64,000 nt of DNA, from positions 22,949,704-23,013,703 of the forward strand of contig NC_088304.1 of the NCBI RefSeq assembly GCF_032854445.1, written 5' to 3'. This DNA comes from Liolophura sinensis (Eukaryota; Mollusca; Polyplacophora; Chitonida; Chitonidae). Positions 1 through 11,486 of this stretch are shown here, piece by piece. The notes beneath the pieces are model-generated. The model was not told the origin of the DNA. It did no database searches and worked only from the letters and a program-made list of their open reading frames with translations. Positions within the stretch are counted from its first letter, which is position 1, and each line of letters starts with the position of its first letter. The position numbers were made by a program, and so were the translations under genes.

Positions 1-292
1 TCTTGTTCACATTTTCCTCTTGTACGCGAGGCTTTGGGGTTTTTTTTTGTATGTTATGTCAGGTTTCGATAATATTTCACTTTGTGCTGTGTGACCATCG
101 GCTATTTACTGATCAGCTGACCCACAAATACTTGCTTTGAAAATAACGCCTTCATGCCTCTTTTGGCAAACTAAAACCTGATTTCCTGCTGTTGTAAAAT
201 CAGACCTCCGCTCTCCTAAAGACATCATTGCACTTCTTATCACACTAACTTCTAAAAACAGTTTTGGGAAATGTAAATTTTATTTCTTGTTT

Positions 293-348
293 GATCGGAA
301 TCAGTTAGACCAGTGACACCTTCAGGCGAGTGAAATTGGTGTATATAC
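293..348 (+). promoter_or_regulatory. Promoter of family copy 1 (diverged)
   Basis: This block aligns with the conserved promoter of the family. GATCGGAATCAG is followed by CACCTTCAGGCGAG and a TATA-like TATATA at 342-347. The AGGTCA half-site present in most copies is altered here (AGACCAGTGACACC), and the TATA differs from the usual TATAAATACGG. Homology with other copies reaches further upstream, to about 193. Non-coding exon 1 follows and ends at 437 with the donor GTGAGT. Confidence 0.6.
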
Positions 349-815
349 AGCCGATGTTTGAGAGCCTAATCAAAAAACAACACCTCTTCAGATCAAGAAG
401 CCCCTTTTCAAGAAACTTCAGGATCCCAAAGTCACAAGTGAGTTTATGCATCCGATTATTTTGTTGTCATGTTTTTTTTTAATGTAGCTTGTCCAGATGA
501 CTCACTATCAGAATTTGCTCAGTTATGTTTAAGATCAATGAACTGTGCGGGGCGTCAGGCCGCTGTAGAAGTCAATAGTTTTACACAATGAACGTGTCAG
601 TCTTAGAACCACTTAACCAATAGGAAAGACCGTCGTGAACTCCGGCAAAACAAACAATCTATATTAGGTCACTATATTTTTAGTGAAAGGACAAAGACTA
701 ATCTTTCATACAGTTTTGCAAACTAATATCGTAATTTCCACATTTGGGCCCCATATATTGTAAAAAGCATTCAATTAAACACAACCATTAACCTTTTGTT
801 TTCATTTCAGTCACC

Positions 816-1440
816 ACGAAGTCGTCCACCATTGTCCTCATCGCCTGTTTGGTTGTGTTGATAACCGTATCCACGGAAACCATGACACTTGACAAGAAGG
901 CAGCCAGTCAGTTTTTGGTCAACAGACACAAGATTACCAAAAGAGAATCAGAAAGTGAGTAGTTTTGTAATTCATTGCTTATTTTCTCTTTAATAAGGTT
1001 GCTTTTTTACGACTTCAACAAAACGTAACGTTTGTGAATTCCGTTAAAAATTGTAGAACACTAAAAGGAAGTCAATTTTATTCCGAAATTCGAAATCCAA
1101 AGATTTTCTTATAGGATTGGATAGGATGGATAACACACGATCATTTGCTATAGATATATTCCTTTTCATAACAGGACTATAATCTGATAATTTGACGCAA
1201 GTGTCAACGTTTTCGGTTGGGTTTTATAGAGCTGTGGTGGACAGGCGGTGAGGAGAGGATGAGGAGGACAAATGCATATCCCCACCTCCACATGATGACA
1301 AATGACTTGCCATTCTACTTGTTACCACCTGATTTCTATTTCCAGCTGTGACCGAAGCTGCAGAGACGACGGAAGCTACCGAAGCGACAGAAGCTACCGA
1401 GGCGGCGGAAACGACCGAAGCGGCGGAAAGTTTCGAGTGA
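816..1440 (+). pseudogene. Family copy 1: start codon lost, C-terminus shortened
   Basis: This copy of the secreted KR/Glu-repeat peptide family has its splice structure intact but two lesions. Exon 1 (non-coding) ends at 437, exon 2 is 811-954 and exon 3 is 1346-1440. The usual ACC-ATG-AAG reads ACC-ACG-AAG, so the initiator at 816-818 is ACG. The next in-frame ATG lies after the signal peptide and would give a protein without one. The rest of exon 2 is open and keeps the AASQFLVNRHK core and the KRESE processing region. Exon 3 codes Glu-x-x triplets, but a TGA at 1438-1440 comes before the four arginines found in other copies. AATAAA is at 1619-1624. It may be a recent pseudogene, or it may start at ACG, which I cannot exclude. 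Confidence 0.75.
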
Positions 1441-2583
1441 CGCCGACGTTAGAAGACACTTAAATGTTTACCTTGACGCTCCTAACAAATGAAAATTTAC
1501 TGTTTCCTTCTATGATGTAATTTGTTAGTTCATTTGTTTTTATATTTACATCATTGCTTCGCTTGTTTATGCAACCATGTACCGGATATTTTGTTGTGTT
1601 GAAACACGTAACTTACGAAATAAAATGTATATTTTATATCAACTGAATTTTTGTTTGATTTCTTTTTGCCGTTGGTGCTTTATGCTACGAGCATTTCACT
1701 TATGTGAGTCAGGTATAAAGGGTGATTAAATGAGTGAGAATTTGGAGAGAACTACCGCACTGATGATCACATTAGCTGTATTCGAACTCTGACCATTAAA
1801 AGTTATGTAAGGGCCACCGGCCGGAAATGGAGCAGACTACTCTACCGAGTTGGTCATCCTCCGGTATGCCTGTAAACAGTATATTACATTGCTGGTAAGT
1901 GTTATTCCGTTGAAGATCATTTCCCTCAATTTCTTGATGTAGATATATTCTTTTCCAGCTAGGGTTATATGGATCCATGAAACTGTATAACTGACATTAC
2001 AAAAGAGCGAGGTGGCCAAACCTCGTTGTTTTGCTTTAAACATTCATACTTTTGTTTCGTCCTTTCGTAGTTTTGCATCTCACTTTTGCCTCGTCCTTTT
2101 GTTGTTTCGTCCTTTCGCATTTTTTTCTGGCCTAAATAATCAGTAGAAAGGACAAAAGCACGCATGGCTACTATTGGCTTCCATAAGAACTCATTGCTTA
2201 TTCAATGCGATTCAACGCCAACAAGCGATTAGTGTACTCCACGCAATGACAAAGGCAATAATACTTTCTCCGCGAATATATATTAGACGTCTTTCTTTAT
2301 AAAAGAATTTCCTAACATCCAACTCTAAAACTATACTGCCGTGACATCATACAATACAAGAGATAAAATAAAGTTCATTTATAAAGGTTGATATTGTACT
2401 AAAACGTGCGAACAATGTCCAATATGGCAGTGTCCGAAATAGTAGATAGCAGCTTAGGGGATGTCACCCTCCGTCAAGTGTGTATAGAAAAAAACAAAAC
2501 AAAACAAAAAAAAAAAAACAGACAATAGCAAGTGGAATACAGTAAGGTACCAACAAATGAGTTTATATTCTATCCCTGTGTTA

Positions 2584-3530
2584 AGCATTACTGTAAATAT
2601 TTTATCAGTGTAAGTGTGGCTGAATTTATGTCGTATTTTAAAAATTGTCGAAGCTCTGTGTTCTCCGATCTGTAGCTCTCTGTTCTCTGGTCAGTAGTTC
2701 TTTGTTGTCTGGTCTGTAACTCTGTTCACACGTCAGTAGCTCTCTGTTCTCCGGTTCGTAACGTTCTCTTTTCTCCAGTCTGTAGCTTTCTGCTCCTTAG
2801 CCTTTGTTCTCTGCTCGCTGTTTTTGTTTTTTATCTTTCTGTTCTCCGATCAGTAGCTGTCTTCTGTGGTGAGTGGTTCACTCTTCTCCGTAGCTCTCTG
2901 TTCTGTGCCACGTAGTTCTTTCCCCTTTCTGTAGCTCTCTACCCTCAGGTCAGTAGCTCTCTCTCCTCCGACGAACAGTTCTCTGTTCGCCAGACCTTAG
3001 CTCTTTTCAACGGTTCGTATCCCTCTGTTCTCCGGCCAGTGTCTCTGTTCCCTGGTCAGTAACTCTCTCTCCTCTGACGAACAGTTCTCTGTTCGCCAGT
3101 CCTTAGCTCTGTTCTCCTGTTCGTATCCCTCTGCTCTCCGACCAGTGTCTCTGTTCCCTGGTCAGTGGCTCTCTCTCCTCTGACGAACAGTTCTCTGTTC
3201 ACCAGACCTTAGCTGTTTTCTCCGGTTCGTTTTCCTCTGTTCTCCGGCCAGTGTCTCTGTTCCCTGGTCAGTAACTCTCTCTCCTCTGACGAACAGTTCT
3301 CTGTTCGCCAGTCCTTAGCTCTGTTCTCCGGTTCGTATCCCTCTGCTCTCCGGCCAGTGTCTCTGTTCCCTGGTCAGTGGCTCTCTCTCCTCTGACGAAC
3401 AGTTCTCTGTTCACCAGTCCTTAGCTTTGTTCTCCGGTTTGTATTGCTCTATTCTCCGGCCAGTGTCTCTATTCCCTGGTCATTAGCTCTCTGTGCTTTG
3501 GGTCTTTGTATTCTGTGTTTTCTGTGAGTC
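2584..3530 (+). repeat. GTTCTCTG minisatellite in the 3' flank module of copy 1
   Basis: A degenerate array of about 20-bp units (variants of CTCTCTGTTCTCCGGTCAGTAG) runs from about 2655. From about 2960 to 3480 it is organised as longer repeats of roughly 110-120 bp that carry GACGAACAGTTCTCTGTTCG. The left edge (2584-2650, with TTTATCAGTGTAAGTGTGGC) and the right flank (3715-3870) recur in inverted orientation around 24880-25560. The array is therefore part of a larger duplicated module, not an isolated satellite. Confidence 0.8.
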
Positions 3531-3714
3531 TTAAAGTCTGCCTCTTGTATCTTGTCACCTATGTCTGACTATTTATAAAATCAGTCTTTCGTTAATCTAT
3601 ACTACCGGAAAGAAAATACTGAATAACTCTTCTGATTCATGATGTTAAACTCCATATGCTTTTCTCCAAGACTCCATTGTCTCAGCTTACGTCATAATTA
3701 TTATTGAAAAAAAG

Positions 3715-3870
3715 AAAAAGAAAAGGGAGAGGGCGCTCCACTTACTGATCAATGTGTAAAGCTTGTGTTGATAAGAGTCACTTACCAAAGGCAATTTTAG
3801 TAGTGACCGTCACTGATTTTAGAAACAGATAAATAAAGGTGACAAAGTAGAAGAAACAGACTTTCGCTAC
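3715..3870 (+). repeat. Right flank of the minisatellite module
   Basis: The segment containing GAGAGGGCGCTCCAC, AGCTTGTGTTG and TTTTAGAAACAG is the reverse complement, with scattered differences, of about 24880-25060. Shorter relatives are visible near 26060-26150 and 38400-38465. Confidence 0.65.
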
Positions 3871-3924
3871 ATTAAGAGGTCGGAAAAATGGTGACAAATG
3901 CCAGGTAGACTAGATTTAACTGAA

Positions 3925-4064
3925 TATAAATCGTCATTAAATAAATTAATAAATAAATTAATGAATAAACAATTAGATGAAATTAATTACTTAATTAAAT
4001 AAATAGCTGAATAAATAGTAAAATAAAGTTAATTAAATAGTTAAATAATTAAATAATAATATGT
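3925..4064. repeat. AT-rich simple repeat (AAAT/TTAA type)
   Basis: Low-complexity runs of AAATAAATTAAT and similar. No gene is seen between about 3871 and 4430. Confidence 0.8.
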
Positions 4065-4515
4065 CCAATGCTACAGCATCAAGGTATTCCCTGTCAAAAC
4101 ATTTTTCTCATTCGCCCACCTGTAAATACGAGGACATTCGGACAATGTATTTGTGTTTTAAACGAGAAAGTTTTAACACGCACACACAAAAAAGGTTTTT
4201 TCTATACATCGAAATCTGTCCCCTGTATGTAAAAATGCACGTCGGAAATTTATTAATATACAAGCCAATTTATATATTATTATCTGTTTTGATGGTGAAC
4301 TATGGTGATGAACCATTTCAGACACCATTTTGATCTAAAAAAAAGTTTGTGTCTTTTCTCTGGTCGTTTGCCTTTTGATCGGGTCAAAGTAAATCCAGAT
4401 TTTATACCGGTCTAAAATCAGACTTCCTGCGTCCTAGAGATATCATCTCTGTTCATATCAAATTAACTTTCTGGAAATAAACTTGTAAGAACAATTTTGG
4501 CAAATGTATTTATTG

Positions 4516-4578
4516 GTCGATCGAAATCAGTCAGGTCATGTCACACCTTTGGGCGAGAGAAATTTGTATAAGTACGGG
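4516..4578 (+). promoter_or_regulatory. Promoter of family copy 2
   Basis: This is the conserved block: TCGAAATCAG, TCAGGTCATGTCACACC, GGGCGAGAGAAA, then TTTGTATAAGTACGG with the TATA at 4567-4574. AGGTCA matches a nuclear-receptor half-site, but its function is unknown. Exon 1 (non-coding) ends at 4664, before GTGAGT. Confidence 0.75.
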
Positions 4579-4790
4579 CGATGGTTGAGATTCAAATCAG
4601 AAAGCAACATCTCGTCTGATCAAGAAATCTGATTTCAAGAAACTTCAGGATCCCCAATTCACAAGTGAGTATATTTGTCTTCTGGTTTTGTTTCCCCATT
4701 AATGTTATGGCTCGAGCATAACTCATTACGACCTGACGATATCCCTGTCAACACTAAGATTATTGAACTGTTCTGGGAGTCGGTATTTGA

Positions 4791-5096
4791 GTGAGTGCTT
4801 GGGGTTTAACGTCGTACTTAACAATTTTTCAGTCATATGACGAAGAAAGGAAGTGCATGTAATGTGCCTCCTTGTAGCAGGACGGATTTCCACCGCTCTT
4901 TCATCTAGTGCTGCTTCACTGAGACGACTTACCGAAGGCAAGTAAGCAGCCCCGCCCGAGCCATTATACTGATACGGGTCAACCAGTCGCTGCACTATCC
5001 CCTTCATGCTGAACGCCAAGCGAGGAAGTTACAACTTCCTCTTTTAAAGTCTTAGGTGTGACTCGATCAAGGATTGATCCTGGATCTACCGGTCCC
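4791..5096 (-). mobile_element. SINE family B in intron 1 of copy 2
   Basis: A minus-strand tRNA-headed SINE with a perfect 14-bp target-site duplication (GAGTCGGTATTTGA at 4777-4790 and 5097-5110). On its own strand it ends in the TTAAACCCCAAGCACTCACT tail. Its open frame (MAFSMKG...) recurs in other copies only because the elements are similar, and is not a gene. Copy 1 lacks the insert at the matching place. Confidence 0.9.
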
Positions 5097-5260
5097 GAGT
5101 CGGTATTTGACACGCTACCCATCATATGACACCGTTGTGTTTTGACCGAAGTGATGTTGTAAATTAAAACTGGGATATAGTATGTATCCACTACATAATG
5201 CCAACATTTAGTTCATAATTTCTTAATCTTTATAATTTCTTGTTTTTCACTTCAGTAACA

Positions 5261-5847
5261 ATGAAGACCTCCACCATTGTCCTCATTGCCTGTCTGGTTG
5301 TCTTGGTAACCGTATCCACAGAAGCCATGACACTTGACAAGAAAGCAGCTAGTCAGTTTTTGGTCAACAGACACAAAATCGTCAAAAGAGAATCAGAAAG
5401 TGAGTATTTTTTTATCATTGTGTTTCATTTTTGACAAAGTTGATTCTTAATGAATGCAAGAAGACGTTACAGAATATGAATCCGGGAAAAAAATAACAAA
5501 AACAAAGAACAAAAATAAGGAATTTCTTTTGCGAAATTTATCTCATTCTCTGATAACAGATTTTTAAAAATAAGATTACGGAACAGATAGTATTACCATT
5601 TGTTTTATAACAAGAATATAATCTGATAATCCTTGCCTTTTTGGGGTTGGGAGGTTGGGTGGACTGAAGGCAGGGAGTTGACGGGTAGGACAACAAATTT
5701 CAACAAAATGACGACAAAAGTTGCGCCATTCTACACTTTACACCCTTTTTGTTCCCAGCCGCGACCGAAGCTGCAGAGACGACGGAAGCTACCGAGGCGG
5801 CTGAAACCACAGAGGCGGCGGAAAGTGGCGAGAGGCGCCGACGTTAA
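5261..5847 (+). CDS. Family copy 2: secreted KR-processed Glu-x-x repeat peptide, 75 aa
   Basis: I do not recognise this family. The coding exons are 5261-5399 and 5759-5847, joined by a phase-1 GT-AG intron; non-coding exon 1 ends at 4664. Residues 1-22 are a clear signal peptide (MKTSTIVLIACLVVL, then VTVSTEA). Residues 23-43 are basic (DKKAASQFLVNRHKIVKR) and end in a dibasic site. Residues 44-75 are ESE, seven Glu-x-x triplets with x = Ala or Thr, then SGE-RRRR. The likely fate is secretion and cleavage after KR43 to release an acidic 32-residue peptide with a basic end. The ATG has a good context (ACAATGA) and follows the acceptor by 5 nt. AATAAA is at 6057-6062. A SINE sits in intron 1. 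The eight intact copies share exon boundaries and phase, which is the best evidence that this is a real gene. Confidence 0.85.
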
Positions 5848-6062
5848 GAAATCTTTTAGTGTTGACACATACTCACGTGGAATTTTATCTATGAAATGGT
5901 GGCGCCATTTAAACTAATTCATGTTTGTATGCCTGGAATTTTATCGACTATTTACTTCTGTGATATGATATAATTTGTTACTTCAACTATGTCTCGCTTT
6001 TCATCATTGGTTCGTTAGTGCCTATGTGCACTATGTCCAAAAAGTCTTTTCTACGCAATAAA

Positions 6063-6784
6063 ATATATATTTAACCAAATTCACTTTCTTTGAATTTTTC
6101 CAAAAATATTTTTTCTTGGCAATTTACGCTACGAATATTTCACTAATATGACGTGGGTTAGGCTAATGTACAAGAAGAATCAGGCGGAGTTGCGAGAAGC
6201 CGTTTTATTCTATACTTGACGTTGTTCCAGTTGGTATTTTTAGACAAAGTGGTTCACTTTTTTTCTAAATTCGACACTTTTCTAAATTTGCCTGTTTTAT
6301 TTCCTATTTTTGTCTGAAGTCGACAGAGTAAAACTCATGGTGTATGTAACATTACGCCTAAATTACGTGTACATTATTCTCCTTATATCAACAAAGAATG
6401 TTGTCATCCGGTTTATTAAGCTTTCCGTTAGATACGTGTTCGGAAATGGACACACCTACATCAACTAGCCTGTGTTGTACATGGAAGTCTTAGATATGTA
6501 TGAACTCCACGAATTTTTATCGTCCAGTAAACAGGTAAATCAGCAATGGGATCTACATTTAAAGGGGATGTACCCAGTCGTTGCCTAACTATAATGATCC
6601 AAGCTTCCCGATTTTAAAGAAGTACCTAGTGAATCGTCAACTAGATTGCGTTTTCGAATCCAGCTCAGATCGTATATGAAGGTAATGTTTCCAGCTCGTC
6701 TTGGACTTACCAAGATCCCAATGAATCCCCCCAAAACCAATAAGGGTAACCACAAACACACGGCTGTTTTAATTTGGACATGGG
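6063..6784. other. Gene-free stretch
   Basis: No gene, RNA or clear repeat seen. The short open frames are unsupported. Confidence 0.5.
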
Positions 6785-6789
6785 GCCTG

Positions 6790-7024
6790 CACGCTAGCTC
6801 AGGATAGTGACCCAGGAGCATGTCCTCAATGCGGTCGCTGTGAGTTCAAGTCCAGCTCATGCTGGCTTCCTCTCCGATCGTACAATGTCTGTGTGTAGAT
6901 TTGATAGCAACATAGCGGAGGGTCTTGGGTTTGGACCGATTTCCTCCCTCCATAATGTTGGCCACATAAGTGAAATACTCTTGAGTACTGCGTAAAACAC
7001 CAATCAAATATATAAATAAATAAA
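6790..7024 (+). mobile_element. SINE family A, near full length
   Basis: The tRNA-like head contains the B-box-like GAGTTCAAGTCC at 6841-6852. The body carries CATAATGTTGGCC and GTGAAATACTCTTGAGTAC, and the tail is AAATATATAAATAAATAAA. It is diverged from other copies. Confidence 0.8.
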
Positions 7025-7235
7025 CCCGAACGTTACATGTATTCCTCGCACATGATGAACGAAGTACTCTAAATAATGTTTTACGTTTATCGGAATGTCT
7101 GTTGGTCACTGCTAGAACGTAATCTCGTATTGCAGCAGATTATTCTGTTAAATACAGCACACATATTATACCAATCCGACATAAAGATTGTATTAGACTG
7201 AAAGGATATGGTCGAACTCGAATGTGACAGTTATG

Positions 7236-7405
7236 CCACGTGACTATGTTATGTTGCAATTATGTTATGTTGCAATCATGTTATGTGGCAATTATGTTAT
7301 GTGGCAATTATGTTATGTGGCAATTATGTTATGTGGCAATTATGTTATGTGGCAATTATGTTATATGACAATTATGTTCTGTGGCAATTATGTTATATGA
7401 CAATT
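7236..7405 (+). repeat. 16-bp minisatellite
   Basis: About ten units of ATGTTATGTGGCAATT with small changes. The open frame across it (CYVAIML...) is a product of the repeat. Confidence 0.9.
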
Positions 7406-9600
7406 AAAAAATATGTTATGATTTCAGAATGTATTCTGGCATCACTCAGAAAAGAGACTTTCTTTTAAAATTGGCATTATTTTTTTTTTTTTAGTGTATC
7501 TTGTTTTAACCCAGTTCTGACTGACTGTGGTCTTAATCCATTTGGCTCAAAATTCAACGAATCTACTGTACGTTCTGTATAATGGGCTTACTGTTATACG
7601 CAGTGTGATGAAGTCGGCCATACACGTACCTGGGGCACAAAGTGGAACTTTGGAAGGGGGAGAGCACACCGCGTTCCCCAACTTGTAAAACTGAGCGTCA
7701 GTGTGCATATATGTGTGAAAGGTGCTTCAGAATCAGAGGATTATAGTGTTTTAAAGAGTTTTTGACAAAAATCAGTGTACTTTCTTAAAGCCATAATGTG
7801 ACTACAGTAAATCACGTAAAATTCTCTACAGTTTTTAACGAGCTAATCTCTCTTTTGTATAAACCTTAGAACAGAAGGGTGACAGGTAATAAAACAAAAA
7901 TTACTTGAATTACTATAAAGTACATAAAACTTCATGTGACTTTTTATTTTATTTTACCAACCTAATACAGCAGGGTGATTAGTTGGGAGATATTCTAAGA
8001 GGCTACAGCTGATTTACTGTAGGAAAGATCACTAATCGTTAACGTCCGTATATTTCTCGTTTAAGTCTCACACGGTTGGTCGGCTCTGTAGGCCTACACT
8101 TGACACAGATATGTGTACGTTACATTTACCTGTCCCATTTCCACACTGTTGTCGTTAAGTGTCTTGCCCAGTCCGCATACACCCCCAGGGCACTTCCGGT
8201 CAGTCCTTTCACACATTGGAATGTAATATTCTCACCTGAGAATATGTTAATGGTGTCAGGTCACATCGTCCTTAGAGCAGAGCGGGGAGAAGAAGGGAGT
8301 GAAAGGGGGAGGGGCCGCTGTTTGAACTTAAGCAGCCCATAATATTCACGTTTCGTTCACAACATTTATATTTTTATATTTACCCCACCATACAAAACTC
8401 ACACGGAATTTACACAATTGGTTATTGTTTTCTTTATGAAAGGGAAACCTTAATAAATACGCGGTGTTGACACTAATCAAATAAGTAAATACATTTGTGT
8501 TAATACAGATTACAGCTTGTGTTTCGGTTACAGATGAAGGTTTATATGAAAGTGAAAATCGTGGTTTCTGAACTGTTTCCCATATTTAATCATGTCTTAA
8601 AGGATTTGGTATAGTAAGGCGGAGAATCGGCCCCAGAGAGGTACGATAAGATAGAGCAAATTTCAAAATCCCAGCACAATTCTGTAAAATTTCGGAATCA
8701 GAAGTATTCGAAGCACTCATGCAAGTTACAATGCCATAAAAGTGATGGTTGCTTAGTAATACCCCCCCTCCCCCCCCCCCAAAATGCACTCCCGATCAAA
8801 AACACTAATTTTTCGTTTAAACGAGGCACCGTGTTTTTAATTTACAGTATGAAGATCAACATTAACCAGAAAAATATCTTTACTGAAACCTTCATGTGTG
8901 TATGTCTACGCGCTGTCAAAATTTTTTGCTTAACGTTTGTATTCATATTTAAATCATAAACTTTATAATTTGATGAGTTTTGTCATATTTTAGCAAGTTT
9001 GAACTTTGTATTTCTGCCATGATTTCTGTCAGGAATCATCAACAGTACAGCGAACTAACGAAGTAGATGCGGAGAAAAGGTTGCATATTGGGGAAAAGTT
9101 CGAATCTTCCTGGCGCTTTTTTCTTTTTTGTGGAAGCATACTTTTGTCAGTGTAAAGATAATGGTCCTCGCATTAAATGCGTATTATCATGGATTAGAAT
9201 GGATAAGCTATGGTATTACGTAAAATTTGGTAACTATAGCGACATCATACGTGAATCCTGGTTGAGAGTACATGTGGTTCACTAGCCATCATTAACATTA
9301 ACAGGTTATGCGTAACGGAAGTATAAGGCTGAAAGTTACATTTGTTATATATCTATTTAACTGACTGCTGCATAAATGAGTGCTCAAGAATTTTTCAGAA
9401 AGTTACATTTGTTGTGCAGTGATTTTCATAACTCTACAGTGTCTAATGCAAAAAAGAAAAGATATTCCAGTGTGACTGGAGCTGGCTACGAGTTTTCGAT
9501 TTTATGACCTATACATCGCTTCAGTGTTTGTTTGGAGCTTTATAAGCCGTATGCTTGTCATATAACTTGAAAAGACCAGTAAAACAGGACTGAAAAAAGA
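7406..9600. other. Gene-free stretch
   Basis: No gene or repeat family recognised, apart from a C-rich run at 8761-8780. Confidence 0.5.
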
Positions 9601-9689
9601 AGCAGCCTTACGAGTATGTCAGCAGCTGTCAATCTCGTTTCGCTACTCGAGCTCCACAGTTTCCACAGGCCGAGGGGGTTATCACTCCA

Positions 9690-9915
9690 GCACGGCGCAA
9701 TGACCCAGGAGTCTCCCACCAATGCGGTCGCTGTGAGTTCATGACCAGCTCGTGCTGGTTTCTTCTCCGTCTATAAGTGGAAAAGTCTGCCAACAACCTG
9801 CAGATGGTTGTACATTTTGTTCCGGGCCATCCTGCCATCATAATGCTGGCCGTCGTCGTATAAGTGAAATATTCTATACAGCGTCAAACACTAATCAAGT
9901 AAAACAAATAAAACC
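9690..9915 (+). mobile_element. SINE family A
   Basis: Head (GCGCAATGACCCAGGAG...GTGAGTTCATGACC), CATAATGCTGGCCGTCGTCG body and an A-rich tail. It is diverged: the B box is altered and the tail reads AAAACAAATAAAA. Confidence 0.75.
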
Positions 9916-9949
9916 AAACTACTGTCGCGTTTTGCCTACCTGACTGCCC

Positions 9950-10470
9950 GACCAGTCATAGTATTGTGACACCTGCCTGATTACAGTATTGTGACACCTG
10001 CCTGATCACAGTATTGCGACACCTGCCTGATTACAGTATTGTGACGCCTGCCTTATCACAGTATTCTGACACCTGCCTGATTACAGTATTGTGAAATCGG
10101 CTTGATCACAGTATTGCGACACCTGCCTGATTACAGTATTGTGACGCCTGCCTTATCACAGTATTCTGACACCTGCCTGATTACAGTATTGTGACATCGG
10201 CTTGATCACAGTATTGCGACACCTGCCTGATTACAGTATTGTGACGCCTGCCTTATCACAGTATTCTGACACCTGCCTGATTACAGTATTGTGACATCGG
10301 CCTGATCCGAGTATTGTGACATCTACCTGATCATAGTATTGTGACACCTACATGATCACAGTATTGTGACAACTACATGATCACAGTATTGTGACACAGT
10401 GTACTTATCCCAGTCCGGTCACAGTATACTGATTTAGCCCCGATCACAGTATTTTGACACCTACATCTAC
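9950..10470 (+). repeat. 25-bp minisatellite (CACAGTATTGTGACACCTGCCTGAT)
   Basis: About 20 units. Four neighbouring variants form a higher-order block of about 100 bp repeated three times. A related array with the same GATCACAGTAT core lies at 12262-12625. Confidence 0.9.
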
Positions 10471-11059
10471 ATTTTCTAAAACTGATCTTTCATGTTTATT
10501 TCGAGGAAACTTTTTGGATAAGAAGGATATCTTCAGGAAAGAGGAAGTCTGATTTTATAGACTGGGAGAAGAGTCACGGAGTTTGTCTATCTGATCATCG
10601 AGGCACATTTCAGGGTTGTGCAGCAAAGCAAATTTTCATGCCAATTTTTACGAGCGTAAAATATTTCGCAGATGGATAGACAGGAAATTAAGTGTGTGTT
10701 TTCTGTTGTGAGTCTTCTGACAATAGTTTAAGCTTTAAACTAGAAGTGAGTGAGAACAATACTTTTATGAAGATTACCCTATTTATGTAAAAGAATGGAA
10801 TAAAAATTTAATGCATCAAAGAGCAATGAATATTCAACAGTTCCTGATGTCAGCTGCAGTGATAGACTACAACAAGCTGCCTTCAAGAAAGCAATCTCAG
10901 TGTTTTTGTCCAATTTACCATCAGTCAGATGTTGGATATACTGTGAGATCCATGACGAGGTGGTGTCATTGCTTTAGTGTCTTCATGGTACGGATAAAGC
11001 TTTCTTTAGCTTATTCCGTTCGTAGTCAGTATTTTTAAATTCGGGTTGTTACGCTCATT

Positions 11060-11319
11060 CCTTTTATAACATACCCTGGTAATCCACAGATGACCCTGTG
11101 GAAGATGACGTCATGAGCGTGCCTCGTTTTCAACTTCTTAGAGGCCTTACCATCTCAATGTAGGCAGAAGGTACATTTCCATTTTACATTGGGCACACGG
11201 TAATAAATAAGGCCGATTCTGACATGCAGAGTCACTATTAAACCTGATTGATGTCTGAGGTGAAATAAACACTGAAAAAATTCAAACCCCATCTAATTTG
11301 GTGAGAATCACGTTTTATT
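11060..11319 (-). repeat. 3' flank shared by copies 3 and 4, with poly(A) signal
   Basis: Segments such as GACGTCATGAGCGTGCCTCG and AGGCAGAAGGTACATTTC recur downstream of copy 4 (15195-15300) but are absent downstream of the other copies. On the minus strand, AATAAA at 11319-11314 is the probable poly(A) signal of copy 3. Confidence 0.7.
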
Positions 11320-11486
11320 AGGAAAACTAGTGCATTTAAACAGAAAACAAATTTTGTACATGGTGCATATATACAGGCGAAATCATAATGAAAATCAATA
11401 CGCAGTTTAAGTGAAAAATGACGTCGTATCACAGAAGAAAATAGTTCCATATAATGGGAACGTCAAGGTAAACAGTTAAATATTTT

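Noticed and set aside
4726-5019. 97-codon frame (MAFSMKGIVQRLVDPYQYN...), recurring at 61243-61446
   Set aside because: It is the body of SINE family B. Similarity comes from the element, and the frame is disrupted in other copies.
7262-7468. 68-codon frame with CYVAIM repeats
   Set aside because: Product of the 16-bp minisatellite. No signal for expression.
9950-10470. CRISPR-like array
   Set aside because: Units are contiguous 25-bp tandem repeats without distinct spacers, in a eukaryotic context.
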